A stretch of 64,000 nt of DNA, from the NCBI RefSeq assembly GCF_030068455.1, contig NZ_JAQOSQ010000003.1, forward strand, positions 248,001 through 312,000, written 5' to 3'. How positions within the stretch are numbered: position 1 is the stretch's first letter; the number at the start of each line of letters is the position of its first letter. Below the pieces are notes generated by a model. It made no database searches and was not told where the DNA came from. It worked only from the letters and a program-made list of their open reading frames with translations. The stretch comes from Roseofilum casamattae BLCC-M143. GTDB lineage: Bacteria > Cyanobacteriota > Cyanobacteriia > Cyanobacteriales > Desertifilaceae. Shown in pieces: positions 24,640 through 33,657 of this stretch. The position numbers and the translations under genes are program-made.

Positions 24640-26991
24640 TTAGAACTCTGGAGTTTCTGCTTCTATCTTCTCCATATCTCCCACGACTCTTGAAATCATT
24701 TCTACAGGAATTTGGGAGAAATATTGCTGGCGAAATTGTTCTTCTTCAACGATCGCAAGAAAGCGATCGCGCCCTGGGAATTCTCCCAACTGCCGATCGC
24801 GAATCAGATCGTGAATCTGGAGTTCCCTATCTCGAACATCGATAACAAAACCGAGTTCTGATAAGGCAGTTAATCCAACGATCAGGGTATTTGGACTAAG
24901 GCTCAATTTATCTTGTAATGCTTGCAAGGATATGGTTTTGCTCGTGCGGTTTAAATATTTGGCAATTCCTACCAGAATTTCCCAAATTTGTACGGGATGT
25001 TTAACCGTTTTGGGAGGATAGGCGATCGCTAAATTTTTCTCTTGTTGTTTGGCTCGATCTAACCAGTCGTATAAGTTATCCCAATTGTCTGGATTTTCCG
25101 TCATCATTAATGCCAGATCGCGAGGATTATCTTGAGGTTTAGGCGGTCTCCAATCCCAGATTTCTGTCGGATTTTGCGTGGAGGATAATTGAGTGCGATC
25201 GCGCGCTGGTATCAGATCGACAATGCGGACGTGATAGTTACAATACTGATTAAAATCTAGTTCCACGATCGCATCGCAGTAACCGTTGGGAATCTCGTCT
25301 TGATAATGTCCCCACCACAATCCAAAAATTCCTTCTTCGCTAGTTTTATCTTTCAGGATAAACTGAGTTTTAATATAGCGGATCTTTCCGCCTTTGCGAT
25401 CTTTTATATTCTGATGGCGTCGATTCTCAAACCAGCAATCTCGTACCAAAATTTTCGGTGCAGTATTTCCCATGCCGCAAGGTTCTAGATATTTTAATTC
25501 CTTGAATAATCTTTCTCCTAACTGAGATACGGAACAAGCCAGATCGATTTCAATGGTGGCGCTGCGATCGCGCAAATCTACCATACCATTTAGTTGTTGG
25601 TTAATGCCTTCACTAAATAACGATAGATTTTCGACTGATAAGCTCAATCCAGCGGCAAAAGGATGACCGCCAAACCGGTGGAGTAAATGAGATTGACTTT
25701 TGACTAATTGGTAGAGATCGAGATTGGCTACCGAGCGCGCCGAACCTTTCGCTAATGGAGATTGCGATCGCAATCTATCTGCTATCTCGATACTAAATAA
25801 AATAGCAGGTTTATGATAATCTTGTGCTAATTGAGCTGCCACTAATCCCAAAACACCTACCGGCCATTCGGGTTTCGACAGAATAATCGCATGAGTGGTC
25901 GATAAATCCAAACGCTCGACTTCTTCTATAGCTTCTTTCAATACCATTTGTTGCAGTTCTTTGCGGCGACTATTGGCAAGTTCGGCGTCTTCTGCTAAAC
26001 GATTACAGAGGTTTAAATCGCGATTGGTAAGCAAGTTCACGCAAAAGCTAGCATCTCCATAAATACGGCTCACGGCATTAATTCTCGGTCCAATTCCAAA
26101 AGAAATATCGGTCGGGCGATCGCCAGTTTTTCGACATAGTTCGAGGAGGCGACCAATTCCCGGACGTCGGCGTTCGTTTGCTGGGTTTTGGAAGTCTTGA
26201 AATAGGCGCGCAATTCCCCGTTGTGCTAAATAACGACAATCTCCTTTAAGCTGAACTAAATCGGCAATTAAACCAATAGCGACTAAGTCGAGCAGTTCCT
26301 CCAGTGGAGCTTGCGGAATCTCGGGAAATTTCTCGTATAAAGCTTCAATTAGTTTGTAGGCAACCGCAACTCCAGATAAATGGAATAAGGGATGGGATTT
26401 GGGGAGATAGCGTGGATTAATAATAGCGGTGACTGGCGGTCTGCGATCGAGTAAAGTATGGTGATCGGTAATAATAATATCGATGCCTAATGCTAAAGCA
26501 AGTTCAATTTCACTCAGGTTCGTGCTGCCAGTATCGCAGGTAATAATAAGGTCGGTTCCTTGCTCGGCTAATCGCTCGATTCCCGCGCTATGTAATCCAT
26601 GAGAATCGGTTAATCGATTGGGGATATGATAGTCTAACAAATCTTCGGGAAAAAATTGCCGCAATCCATCGAGTAACACCGAAGTTGACGTCACGCCATC
26701 CGCATCAAAGTCGCCCCAAATTGCAACTTTTTCTCCCTCGTTTCTCGCCCGATTAATTCTCTCAACCGCCCAATCCATTTCCTCGCCAAACTCAAATGGA
26801 CTGCTGGGTTGGTAAGAATCCACTATTAAAAATCCAGATAGCATTTCTGGCTCGCGTATTTGTCGCTGCCATAACATTTGTGCTAGAGAGTTAGCTTGGT
26901 TTAAATGTGGCAATAAATTTGCGATCGTATCAATAAACTCAGATGGAGGATTCTCGGTATCGGGTAATTTCCAAGTCGGACAAGGTTTCAT
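24640..26991 (-). CDS. recJ: Single-stranded-DNA-specific 5'-3' exonuclease RecJ
   Basis: 783 residues, larger than E. coli RecJ (577). The DHH phosphoesterase motifs are VAIWGDFDADGVTSTSVLLD (motif I), DLIITCDTGS and IDIIITDHHTLLDRR (DHH). The DHHA1 domain has LHRFGGHPFAAGLSLS. An OB-fold follows. The C-terminal 150 residues (ARDRTQLSSTQNPTEIWDWR onward) form an extra domain seen in cyanobacterial RecJ, including a winged-helix-like segment (LSLSPNTLIVGLTALSELGF). It works in recombination and mismatch repair. ATG at 26991. Confidence 0.93.
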   Translation of the reverse strand: MKPCPTWKLPDTENPPSEFIDTIANLLPHLNQANSLAQMLWQRQIREPEMLSGFLIVDSYQPSSPFEFGEEMDWAVERINRARNEGEKVAIWGDFDADGVTSTSVLLDGLRQFFPEDLLDYHIPNRLTDSHGLHSAGIERLAEQGTDLIITCDTGSTNLSEIELALALGIDIIITDHHTLLDRRPPVTAIINPRYLPKSHPLFHLSGVAVAYKLIEALYEKFPEIPQAPLEELLDLVAIGLIADLVQLKGDCRYLAQRGIARLFQDFQNPANERRRPGIGRLLELCRKTGDRPTDISFGIGPRINAVSRIYGDASFCVNLLTNRDLNLCNRLAEDAELANSRRKELQQMVLKEAIEEVERLDLSTTHAIILSKPEWPVGVLGLVAAQLAQDYHKPAILFSIEIADRLRSQSPLAKGSARSVANLDLYQLVKSQSHLLHRFGGHPFAAGLSLSVENLSLFSEGINQQLNGMVDLRDRSATIEIDLACSVSQLGERLFKELKYLEPCGMGNTAPKILVRDCWFENRRHQNIKDRKGGKIRYIKTQFILKDKTSEEGIFGLWWGHYQDEIPNGYCDAIVELDFNQYCNYHVRIVDLIPARDRTQLSSTQNPTEIWDWRPPKPQDNPRDLALMMTENPDNWDNLYDWLDRAKQQEKNLAIAYPPKTVKHPVQIWEILVGIAKYLNRTSKTISLQALQDKLSLSPNTLIVGLTALSELGFVIDVRDRELQIHDLIRDRQLGEFPGRDRFLAIVEEEQFRQQYFSQIPVEMISRVVGDMEKIEAETPEF

Positions 26992-27030
26992 AATCTTCGG
27001 TTGCGTTTCTCTAGTCTAACGGGGGATCTG

Positions 27031-27093
27031 AGAAACCGGGTTTCTGGCTCTATCTCCAGCCAAAATAAAATGTATTGGAGAAACCCGGTTTCT
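27031..27093. repeat. Dispersed inverted-repeat element, copy 4
   Basis: AGAAACCGGGTTTCT (27031-27045) and AGAAACCCGGTTTCT (27079-27093) flank a 33-base spacer that differs from the other copies (ggctctatctccagcc). It sits between the recJ start and the UbiB-family gene's end, both minus strand. Confidence 0.9.
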
Positions 27094-27147
27094 GAGTTTA
27101 CCGGCGTCTCTATAATTATAGGCGATCGCGCTACCTTTTCTCGTCCC

Positions 27148-28803
27148 TTACGATCGCAAGCGTCCCGAGCGCAAAATACTCACAACCAACCATAGTCCGA
27201 TAAAACTGGCAACGCCAAATAGCACCATGCTGAGTACGGAAAGTTGCGGACTTTGAGAATTAGTAGAAATTACTGCAGCTCCCATAATCAGGGAACCAAT
27301 AATAATACTAAAGGACAAGCGATTTGCGGAATCATCGATACTGCGACGCAGGCGATCGAATTCTTTGACATCGATCTTCCAATTTAGGGTTTCTGACGTT
27401 AGGCGATCGAGAAATAGTTCGATTAAGCGCGGCGACTGCAACGATAAACTTTTCATGTCTAACGCCGATCGCAACAGTGTCTGAATTGGTTTATCTCCCA
27501 ATAACTGCCGTTGAAAAATATCCGTAATCAATGGCTTAATTTCATCCAACAAATTCACTTTCGGATTAAACCCGCGCGCCACTCCCTCCAAATTAGCCAA
27601 AGACTTCGCATACAATCCCATATTGCCCGGCAAGCGAATCCTATTATTGCGCGCTACTTCCAAAATTTCATAGAATACTTCGCTAAAGTTAATTTGGCTC
27701 AAGTTCACATTATAATACTTGCGCAACATCCGCGTATAATCGCCTTCTAATTGACTCAAATTAACCGGTTTATTGGATTCTGCTAAATCTAACGTTAACT
27801 GAGCGCACCGTTGCGCGTCGATATCGACAATAGCTAAAAGCATCTCCGTTAAAATCTGTTGCGTGCGCGGATCGAGGCGTCCGATCATGCCGCAGTCGAG
27901 CAACGCCACTCGTCCGTCGTCGAGCAAGAAAATATTGCCCGGATGGGGATCGGCATGGAAAAATCCGTTTAAATAAATCTGCTGGAAAAAGACCCGAAAT
28001 AATAACGTGGTGACTTCATTTCGTTTTTGCTCCACCGAAAGAGTTGGCGTAACAAAACGTTCCAGATCGGCAGATAATAAGGGTTTTCCTTCCAACCATT
28101 CCAGCACCAAAAGTTTCTCGCTCGTATAATCCCAATACACGGCTGGAATGACCAATTTTTCCGGATCGAACCAGCGACTAGTCGCGAGATTTTCTTGCAT
28201 TTTCTGAGTAAAGTTTGCCTCTTTCGTGAAATCCAACTCATCCCGCAAAGATTTAGTGAATTCATCGGCAAGAGCGACTAAATCGTAATCTTGACCGAAC
28301 TCGCTTAAGGAAGCCAGTTCGGCTAATGCTTTAATTAAGGCAATATCTTGTTCGACCACGCGGCCAATACCCGGTCGCTGTATTTTCAAAGCTACTTCTC
28401 GACCGTCTTTTAAAGTAGCACGATGGACTTGACCGAGAGAACCCGCTGCGACAGCTTCCGGTTCAATTCTGGGAAAAATATCTTCTAAAGGAACGGAAAA
28501 TTCTTGTCTCAGTTGCGTTTCAATTTGCGACCAGGCAACGGGAGGAACGTCGGCTTGCAATGAGGAAAGCGCGACGATATAACGACCCGGGAGTAGATCG
28601 GGACGGGTACTGAGCAGTTGCCCTAGTTTAACAAATACAGGACCGAGATCGACGAGGATATTGCGCAATACCGTGGGAGAAGGAAGCTTGGGTTCTCCAG
28701 CGCGATCGCCTCTTAACAGGCCTTCAATATAATCCCAGCCGTTGCGGAAGACAACTTCTAGTATTTCTCGTTGGCGGGAGCTAGTTTTAGTCAGGGCAAA
28801 CAT
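27148..28803 (-). CDS. ABC1/AarF/UbiB-family atypical kinase
   Basis: 551 residues. Characteristic segments are the KxGQ region VKLGQLLSTRPDLLPGRYIV, the Ala-rich loop AAGSLGQVHRATLKDGREVA with LKIQRPGIG, the catalytic-loop FFHADPHPGNIFLLDDG and metal-binding ALLDCGMIGRLDPRT. Two C-terminal hydrophobic helices (LSFSIIIGSLIMGAAVIS, LSMVLFGVASFIGLWLVV) anchor it in a membrane. Members support quinone or tocopherol synthesis, or plastoglobule-like functions, in cyanobacteria; they hydrolyse ATP rather than phosphorylate proteins. Cyanobacteria carry several paralogues, so no symbol is given. ATG at 28803. Confidence 0.92.
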   Translation of the reverse strand: MFALTKTSSRQREILEVVFRNGWDYIEGLLRGDRAGEPKLPSPTVLRNILVDLGPVFVKLGQLLSTRPDLLPGRYIVALSSLQADVPPVAWSQIETQLRQEFSVPLEDIFPRIEPEAVAAGSLGQVHRATLKDGREVALKIQRPGIGRVVEQDIALIKALAELASLSEFGQDYDLVALADEFTKSLRDELDFTKEANFTQKMQENLATSRWFDPEKLVIPAVYWDYTSEKLLVLEWLEGKPLLSADLERFVTPTLSVEQKRNEVTTLLFRVFFQQIYLNGFFHADPHPGNIFLLDDGRVALLDCGMIGRLDPRTQQILTEMLLAIVDIDAQRCAQLTLDLAESNKPVNLSQLEGDYTRMLRKYYNVNLSQINFSEVFYEILEVARNNRIRLPGNMGLYAKSLANLEGVARGFNPKVNLLDEIKPLITDIFQRQLLGDKPIQTLLRSALDMKSLSLQSPRLIELFLDRLTSETLNWKIDVKEFDRLRRSIDDSANRLSFSIIIGSLIMGAAVISTNSQSPQLSVLSMVLFGVASFIGLWLVVSILRSGRLRS

Positions 28804-29045
28804 GAGATTCTATAATAACTAGAGTTTGCTGAACGTTCCCATACCTTGCAGATAGGGAATGAGAATACGGAAAGAAGCTGAATTAGGATAACTGCTTTCA
28901 GTGTAGCGCGATCGCCCCATTCGCCTATTGCCATCTTCCATTTGCCACCGATCCTGCTCTAGCATCAAATGGGTAATGCGGAGGTTAAGTTACATTAAGT
29001 TTGGTGTACAATATTACTATATATTGATAAACGCAGAGGATTTCA

Positions 29046-29447
29046 ATGGGAATTAAAGAAGACGTTTACTACGAAGGCGGCCCCCATATTGGCGACCTAA
29101 TCTTCAATCTATTCATTGGTTTAACCATCATTGCTTTACCCCTAACCATCGCCTCCATTATTCGTGCCATCTGGTCTCGCTATCGCATTACCAGTCGCCG
29201 CGTTTCTGCCATTGGAGGATGGATGGGACGCAACCGCACGGATGTTATTTATTCGGAAATTTCGCACATTGTTGCCGTTCCCAGAGGTTTGGGTGCTTGG
29301 GGAGATATGGTGCTCACCCTGAAAGATGGCAGTCGCTTAGAAATTCGCTCGATCCCTAAATTTCGCGAACTCTATGACTACATCAATGACAAAATCTCGA
29401 AAGGAAAGAGCGGCAAAACTAAGGAAGTGGCCGGCGCATCAGCTTAA
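29046..29447 (+). CDS. Bacterial PH-domain membrane protein
   Basis: 133 residues. One hydrophobic segment (IGDLIFNLFIGLTIIALPLT, about 16-40) is followed by a small bacterial pleckstrin-homology-like domain: YRITSRRVSAIGGWMGRNRT, DVIYSEISHIVAVPRGLGAW, GDMVLTLKDGSRLEIRSIPK. This is the bPH_2 pattern (YxxTxxR). Role unknown, probably membrane-associated. Start ATG 29046; a TACAAT box (29008-29013) lies about 35 bases upstream. It is divergent from the UbiB-like gene. A strong hairpin follows its stop codon. Confidence 0.85.
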   Translation: MGIKEDVYYEGGPHIGDLIFNLFIGLTIIALPLTIASIIRAIWSRYRITSRRVSAIGGWMGRNRTDVIYSEISHIVAVPRGLGAWGDMVLTLKDGSRLEIRSIPKFRELYDYINDKISKGKSGKTKEVAGASA

Positions 29448-29466
29448 TCGTTATATATCAAAAAAG

Positions 29467-29493
29467 TAGGGTGCGTTAATAACGCACCCTACA
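29467..29493. terminator. Perfect 13-bp hairpin after the PH-domain gene
   Basis: GTAGGGTGCGTTA-A-TAACGCACCCTAC, preceded by A6 on the plus strand (which is a T6 tail for the minus strand). It lies between two convergent genes and can serve as terminator for the flavodiiron gene in particular. GTAGGGTGCGTTA is also a widely scattered cyanobacterial repeat from memory. Confidence 0.75.
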
Positions 29494-29513
29494 TGATTTA
29501 ATTGATTATCTTA

Positions 29514-31247
29514 TTAATAGTGGTTGCCGACTTTACGGTGGTGAACGGCAGTCAGAGCATCCACATTACTGACTCGACCGACATCAATGGTGGAGTAGAC
29601 CAACCAATGATCGGAGAGTTCCATGCGACTGGTGACTTTGCATTCCAGATAGGCTAAGGCATCGGTGAGAATGGGGCTGCCATTGGTGGCAGTTTGCACG
29701 TTAACGCCTTCAAAGCGGTCGGCACCGGGGGGGAAACGCTTGAGGAAGTGGCGCATCATTCCCTGGTAGTTATCTTCGCTGAGGACATTGAGCACGAAGG
29801 TATCTCCGACTTGCATGAGAGATTCGATCGCCCTATCCTTAGCCACAGCAATGGAAACTCCCAAGGGTTTAAAGCTGGCTTGAGTCACCCAAGAAGCGAG
29901 CATGGCACTCTTCAGTTCCCCTTTTTGTGCCGTAATAATATACAGTCCGCCGCTCAACCGACCCAAGGCTTTATCCAAGTCGTTGTCCAAAGACTTCATT
30001 TTCTTGATGGCATCTTTGAGTCCGACGAGCTGTCCCATATCGGTTCCCGCTTCTTCGCAGAGCTGATAGGTGGCTTCGGTAGGAGTTTCTTTAATGAGAA
30101 TGCTGGGGAATGCTTCCTTAAGTCCAAGTTCGGCAAACTGGTTGCGCAAGGGATAGACGGAGCGGTCGTCTCCTCCTCCCGACTCGAATAAACCGATCGC
30201 CTGTTTCTTATTCGCCGCGACTAAAATAGTACTGATGGCAGCTTCCGTTTCCTGTCCGACGTCGCCAGACTGGGGAGGCGCGCCGATAATCAATGCCGAG
30301 GCCATTTCCACTAATTCTCGCACCTCTTGCGGGTCGCTGGCACGAAAATCCATCATTTCCACGGCAATACCGGTTTTGGTCACCCCATGGGCGATCGCTT
30401 GCGAAAGGCGATCGCTATAGCCATAATCGGAAGTGTAGAATACGGCGACGGTTTTCTCGGCTTTCGTTTGTTCTTTGCTCCACTTATCGTAGCGTCCGGT
30501 AAGTTCGGTTAAGTTATGGCGCAATAAAGGGCCGTGGCCGGTAGCAATGGTGGTAATCTCGGGAAGCTTTTGCATCCGTTTCATCGCATTGATCACCGAT
30601 CGCGCATTGGGAGCCATCAAGCATTCATAATAGAACCGGAAGTCAGCTTCAATTTCGCTCAAGTTCTCGTCGTAGGTCAGGTCGCTGCAATAGTGCATCC
30701 CAAAGGCATCGCAGGTATAGAGGATGGTGGTTTTGCGATCGTAGGTAAAGATGGTATCCGGCCAGTGCAGGTTTGGCGCGCTGAGGAACTCGAGCAAATG
30801 ACCGTTGCCCAGATCCAGACTATCCCCAGTCTTCACCAGTTTGCTCTCAAAGGGGCGATGAATCAGATTTTGCAAAAACTGAACGGCAACCTTCGCGCCG
30901 ACCACTACTGCCTGCGGAGCCAGCTCTAAAACGTCTTTTACAAGAGCGCTATGGTCGGGTTCCGTATGGCTAATAATGATATAGTCAATCGTCGATAGAT
31001 CGATCTGTCCTTTCAGCGCTTCCATATAGAGTTGCTCGAACTTGCGATGAGACGTATCGACGATCGCCGTTTTTTCGCCTTGGATGATGAAGGAGTTGTA
31101 GGTGGTGCCGTTTTGCAAGCCAAACTCGATATCAAAGCGATCGCGATCCCAGTCTAGGGAACGGATAGCGGTGGTATCTTCGGCGATGGAGTTAACTTCA
31201 ATAGTCAGACGTTTTTCGGCTGCCGGGCGATCGGTCAGTGCTACCAT
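29514..31247 (-). CDS. Flavodiiron protein with flavin reductase domain (Flv, canonical diiron site)
   Basis: 577 residues in three domains. The N-terminal metallo-beta-lactamase-like diiron domain holds ISHTEPDHSALVKD (His94-x-Glu-x-Asp-His99), APNLHWPDTIF, TCDAFGMHYC and ATGHGPLLRH. The flavodoxin domain has AVFYTSDYGYSDRLSQAIAH, and the C-terminal NAD(P)H:flavin reductase domain has GLYIITAQKGELKSAMLASW. Flv1/Flv3 and Flv2/Flv4 pairs reduce O2 to water as photosystem I or II electron sinks. The complete set of iron ligands points to the Flv3/Flv4 class rather than Flv1/Flv2. No partner flv gene is adjacent. The ATG at 31247 (MVALTDRP) is preferred over an upstream TTG. Confidence 0.92.
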   Translation of the reverse strand: MVALTDRPAAEKRLTIEVNSIAEDTTAIRSLDWDRDRFDIEFGLQNGTTYNSFIIQGEKTAIVDTSHRKFEQLYMEALKGQIDLSTIDYIIISHTEPDHSALVKDVLELAPQAVVVGAKVAVQFLQNLIHRPFESKLVKTGDSLDLGNGHLLEFLSAPNLHWPDTIFTYDRKTTILYTCDAFGMHYCSDLTYDENLSEIEADFRFYYECLMAPNARSVINAMKRMQKLPEITTIATGHGPLLRHNLTELTGRYDKWSKEQTKAEKTVAVFYTSDYGYSDRLSQAIAHGVTKTGIAVEMMDFRASDPQEVRELVEMASALIIGAPPQSGDVGQETEAAISTILVAANKKQAIGLFESGGGDDRSVYPLRNQFAELGLKEAFPSILIKETPTEATYQLCEEAGTDMGQLVGLKDAIKKMKSLDNDLDKALGRLSGGLYIITAQKGELKSAMLASWVTQASFKPLGVSIAVAKDRAIESLMQVGDTFVLNVLSEDNYQGMMRHFLKRFPPGADRFEGVNVQTATNGSPILTDALAYLECKVTSRMELSDHWLVYSTIDVGRVSNVDALTAVHHRKVGNHY

Positions 31248-31462
31248 AGTTTCTTTACCTGTGTGAGGAGTAGACAACAAAAGAAGCAATCTTCCTTTCC
31301 TCTATTGTTACAAATCCTTAACGTTTCGGGAAGGTGGATTGAGTAAGAATAACTAGGACTTGCTGGAAAAAGGAAAGCTCTCAAAGGAGTTGAGGCGATC
31401 GGGGACACTGATACTGTATCGAAGCTGTATCCACCCAAGATGGAATTGAGCGAATGGTTATT

Positions 31463-31666
31463 CCTCTTCTGTCACTCTCCGGTTTCTACTATTATTAGTA
31501 ATTTCTAGAACCCAAGTATACTCGATGATATGGGGTTTTGCGATCGCATTTTTGCCAATTTCACTCTGTTGGAAACTCCTACTCGGAAAAAATGGCGCGA
31601 TCGCCTACCAGCTCTGAACTCTACGATTCCGAAAAGCTAAAGCTTTTCGGAGAGTGACAGAAGAGG
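31463..31666. repeat. 204-bp element with perfect 19-bp terminal inverted repeats
   Basis: CCTCTTCTGTCACTCTCCG (31463-31481) and CGGAGAGTGACAGAAGAGG (31648-31666) are exact complements. The right end contains a further hairpin, CCGAAAAGCT-AA-AGCTTTTCGG (31629-31650). There is no open frame. It occupies most of the 31290-31696 gap, between the flavodiiron gene and the cyclase gene. It looks like a non-autonomous mobile element, but I could not find a clear target duplication. Confidence 0.6.
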
Positions 31667-31696
31667 GATACACCATAAGCTTATCATTGCAAATTT

Positions 31697-33634
31697 TTAA
31701 TCTTTAACCGGTATAACTTGATAGATTGTGACTGGGGAAATTCGCCCTTTTAAAGAAACTTTACCAATTTCCCGAGTGAGGAATATATCTTTAATGCACT
31801 CGTAGGTTTCCTCGCTAATTAAGATACGACATACTCCTCCATCTAAGGATTTATCATAACTTTCCAACCGAGCCGCAACATTAACGCTATCGCCAATAGT
31901 AGTATAGCTCATGCGTCGATCGGAACCGAGAGACCCGGCAACAACCTCTCCGGTTGCAATCCCCACCCGCATGGCTACGGTGGGAAACCCCGCTTGCTTC
32001 CAGCCTCGGTTGAGCGATCGCAATTTTTCCCCCATATCGATGGCGCATTGCACTGCAGAACAGGCATCGCGGGCAATTTCTTCCGGGGTATTACTGGGAA
32101 TGGGAACCCCAAACACCGCCATCACGGCATCGCCAATAAACTTATCGACAACGCCATCATAACGCAGCACCAAATCCGCCATAGCATTCATATATTCATT
32201 TAACCAAATCATTAATGTTTCCGGATCGGTTTGTTCGCTAATGGTGGTAAATCCTTGCAGATCGGTAAACAATACCGTAGCGATTAATTTGCGACCTTGA
32301 AGTTTACCTTCATTCAGAAATTGATGGCGATCGCGCCACACGGCTTGCGCAATTTTAGGAGTGACGTGGCGTTCAAATAATTGCATGACAGTTTGCCGAT
32401 TATTTCGCTCTAAAAATGCAATATAAGCTGTCATTGCCGCTCCCGAACTGACTAATGCTAATAAAGGAGGAACGAGAGGCAACCACCATCCGATCAGAAA
32501 TGCCCCATAACAGATTATCGTTAACCCAAAACTGCACGCGAATATTCCCAGAGTTTTCCAACGAATCCGCAGAAATCGCCAACCCAAAACCGCTCCCCAA
32601 GTGGACCACCATCCCATCCATAAAAATTCTTGCCATTCCGACCAAGATTTAATTTGAGTGCGTCCTTCTAAAGCCGAGCTAATTAAATGGCTGGTGAGGT
32701 CGGCATGTAATTCTACCCCAGCGCGAAGCCCTTTATTGTGAATGCTATAACCAAATGGGGTAAAAAAACGGTCGTTGACGCTGGCCGCTTGCGAGCCGAT
32801 CAAGACAATGCGATCGCGCATCATTTCTGGAGGAATGCGATCGTTTAAAACATCACTTAATGTCACCGTCGGAAAGAGCAGACAAGGAGCGATCTTCTGT
32901 TTGCAGTGACGCGATCGATAATTCAACAAAATTTGATAGCCCCCATTATCGACCTGAATATAACCCCCATCATTCTTTTTTAGCGGCACGAATACTTCTT
33001 TTCCCAAACCCACCTTACTTTTTGCCGCATCAATTGGTTTGAGTTGAATATTTTCATGCTCCAAATACATTAAAGCTAATCGCGTCCCCAAGCCATAAAA
33101 TGTTTGTCCTTGACTATTGCGTACCGATAAGAGCATCCGGCGAATTTTTCCATCTCCATCAATAATCAAATCCGCTGCCGCAATCTGACCTTGCCGAGCC
33201 AGTTGATTTGGAGGCGGTACGGCTTCTCCGGTTTCATTCCCTTTAACTTTGGTGATTCCAATTAAATTAGGCGTCTGGGAAATTAAATCGAGCCACTCTT
33301 GATGGCCCGGTTCTACAGGTAAATCGCGATAGATATCTAAGCCAATTGCCCTGGGATTTTGCTCTTTTATTTTTTTAATTAATTGTGCTAACACCCGGTC
33401 AGAAATCGGCCAAGTACGAGCTTGCTGAATATCTTGTTCCGTAATCGAAACAATAACAATTCTCTCATCCATCGATTCCGGAGGTCGCCAGCGAAAAAAA
33501 AGATCGAGAGCTGCCCATTCTAATAACTGCAACGATCCGGTTAATCGCAAAGCCAGAACAATCGCGGCAATGGTAGGAGCAATGATAAATATACCCCGCC
33601 ATTCTTCCAGGTTATGTTTAATGGTTTTCCACAT
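31697..33634 (-). CDS. CHASE2-domain adenylate/guanylate cyclase
   Basis: 645 residues. The N-terminal membrane helix (GIFIIAPTIAAIVLALRLTG) leads to an extracellular CHASE2 sensor (about 45-320; ERIVIVSITEQDI, PRAIGLDIYRDLPVEPGH, RIVLIGSQAASVNDRFFTPF). Three membrane helices follow (about 330-405), then a class III cyclase domain (about 440-640) with VLFTDLQGFTTISEQTDPET (first metal Asp), VDKFIGDAVMAVFGVP (second) and VNVAARLES. It makes cAMP or cGMP in response to an outside signal. It is 23 bases downstream of the DUF928 gene, on the same strand, a pairing that fits an envelope-sensing operon. ATG at 33634. Confidence 0.93.
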   Translation of the reverse strand: MWKTIKHNLEEWRGIFIIAPTIAAIVLALRLTGSLQLLEWAALDLFFRWRPPESMDERIVIVSITEQDIQQARTWPISDRVLAQLIKKIKEQNPRAIGLDIYRDLPVEPGHQEWLDLISQTPNLIGITKVKGNETGEAVPPPNQLARQGQIAAADLIIDGDGKIRRMLLSVRNSQGQTFYGLGTRLALMYLEHENIQLKPIDAAKSKVGLGKEVFVPLKKNDGGYIQVDNGGYQILLNYRSRHCKQKIAPCLLFPTVTLSDVLNDRIPPEMMRDRIVLIGSQAASVNDRFFTPFGYSIHNKGLRAGVELHADLTSHLISSALEGRTQIKSWSEWQEFLWMGWWSTWGAVLGWRFLRIRWKTLGIFACSFGLTIICYGAFLIGWWLPLVPPLLALVSSGAAMTAYIAFLERNNRQTVMQLFERHVTPKIAQAVWRDRHQFLNEGKLQGRKLIATVLFTDLQGFTTISEQTDPETLMIWLNEYMNAMADLVLRYDGVVDKFIGDAVMAVFGVPIPSNTPEEIARDACSAVQCAIDMGEKLRSLNRGWKQAGFPTVAMRVGIATGEVVAGSLGSDRRMSYTTIGDSVNVAARLESYDKSLDGGVCRILISEETYECIKDIFLTREIGKVSLKGRISPVTIYQVIPVKD

Positions 33635-33657
33635 GAAACCCCTGTATCATGGCGAAC

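Noticed and set aside
29694-30929. Plus-strand frames of 165 and 131 codons inside the flavodiiron gene
   Set aside because: Antisense to all three conserved domains of the flavodiiron protein; no independent evidence.
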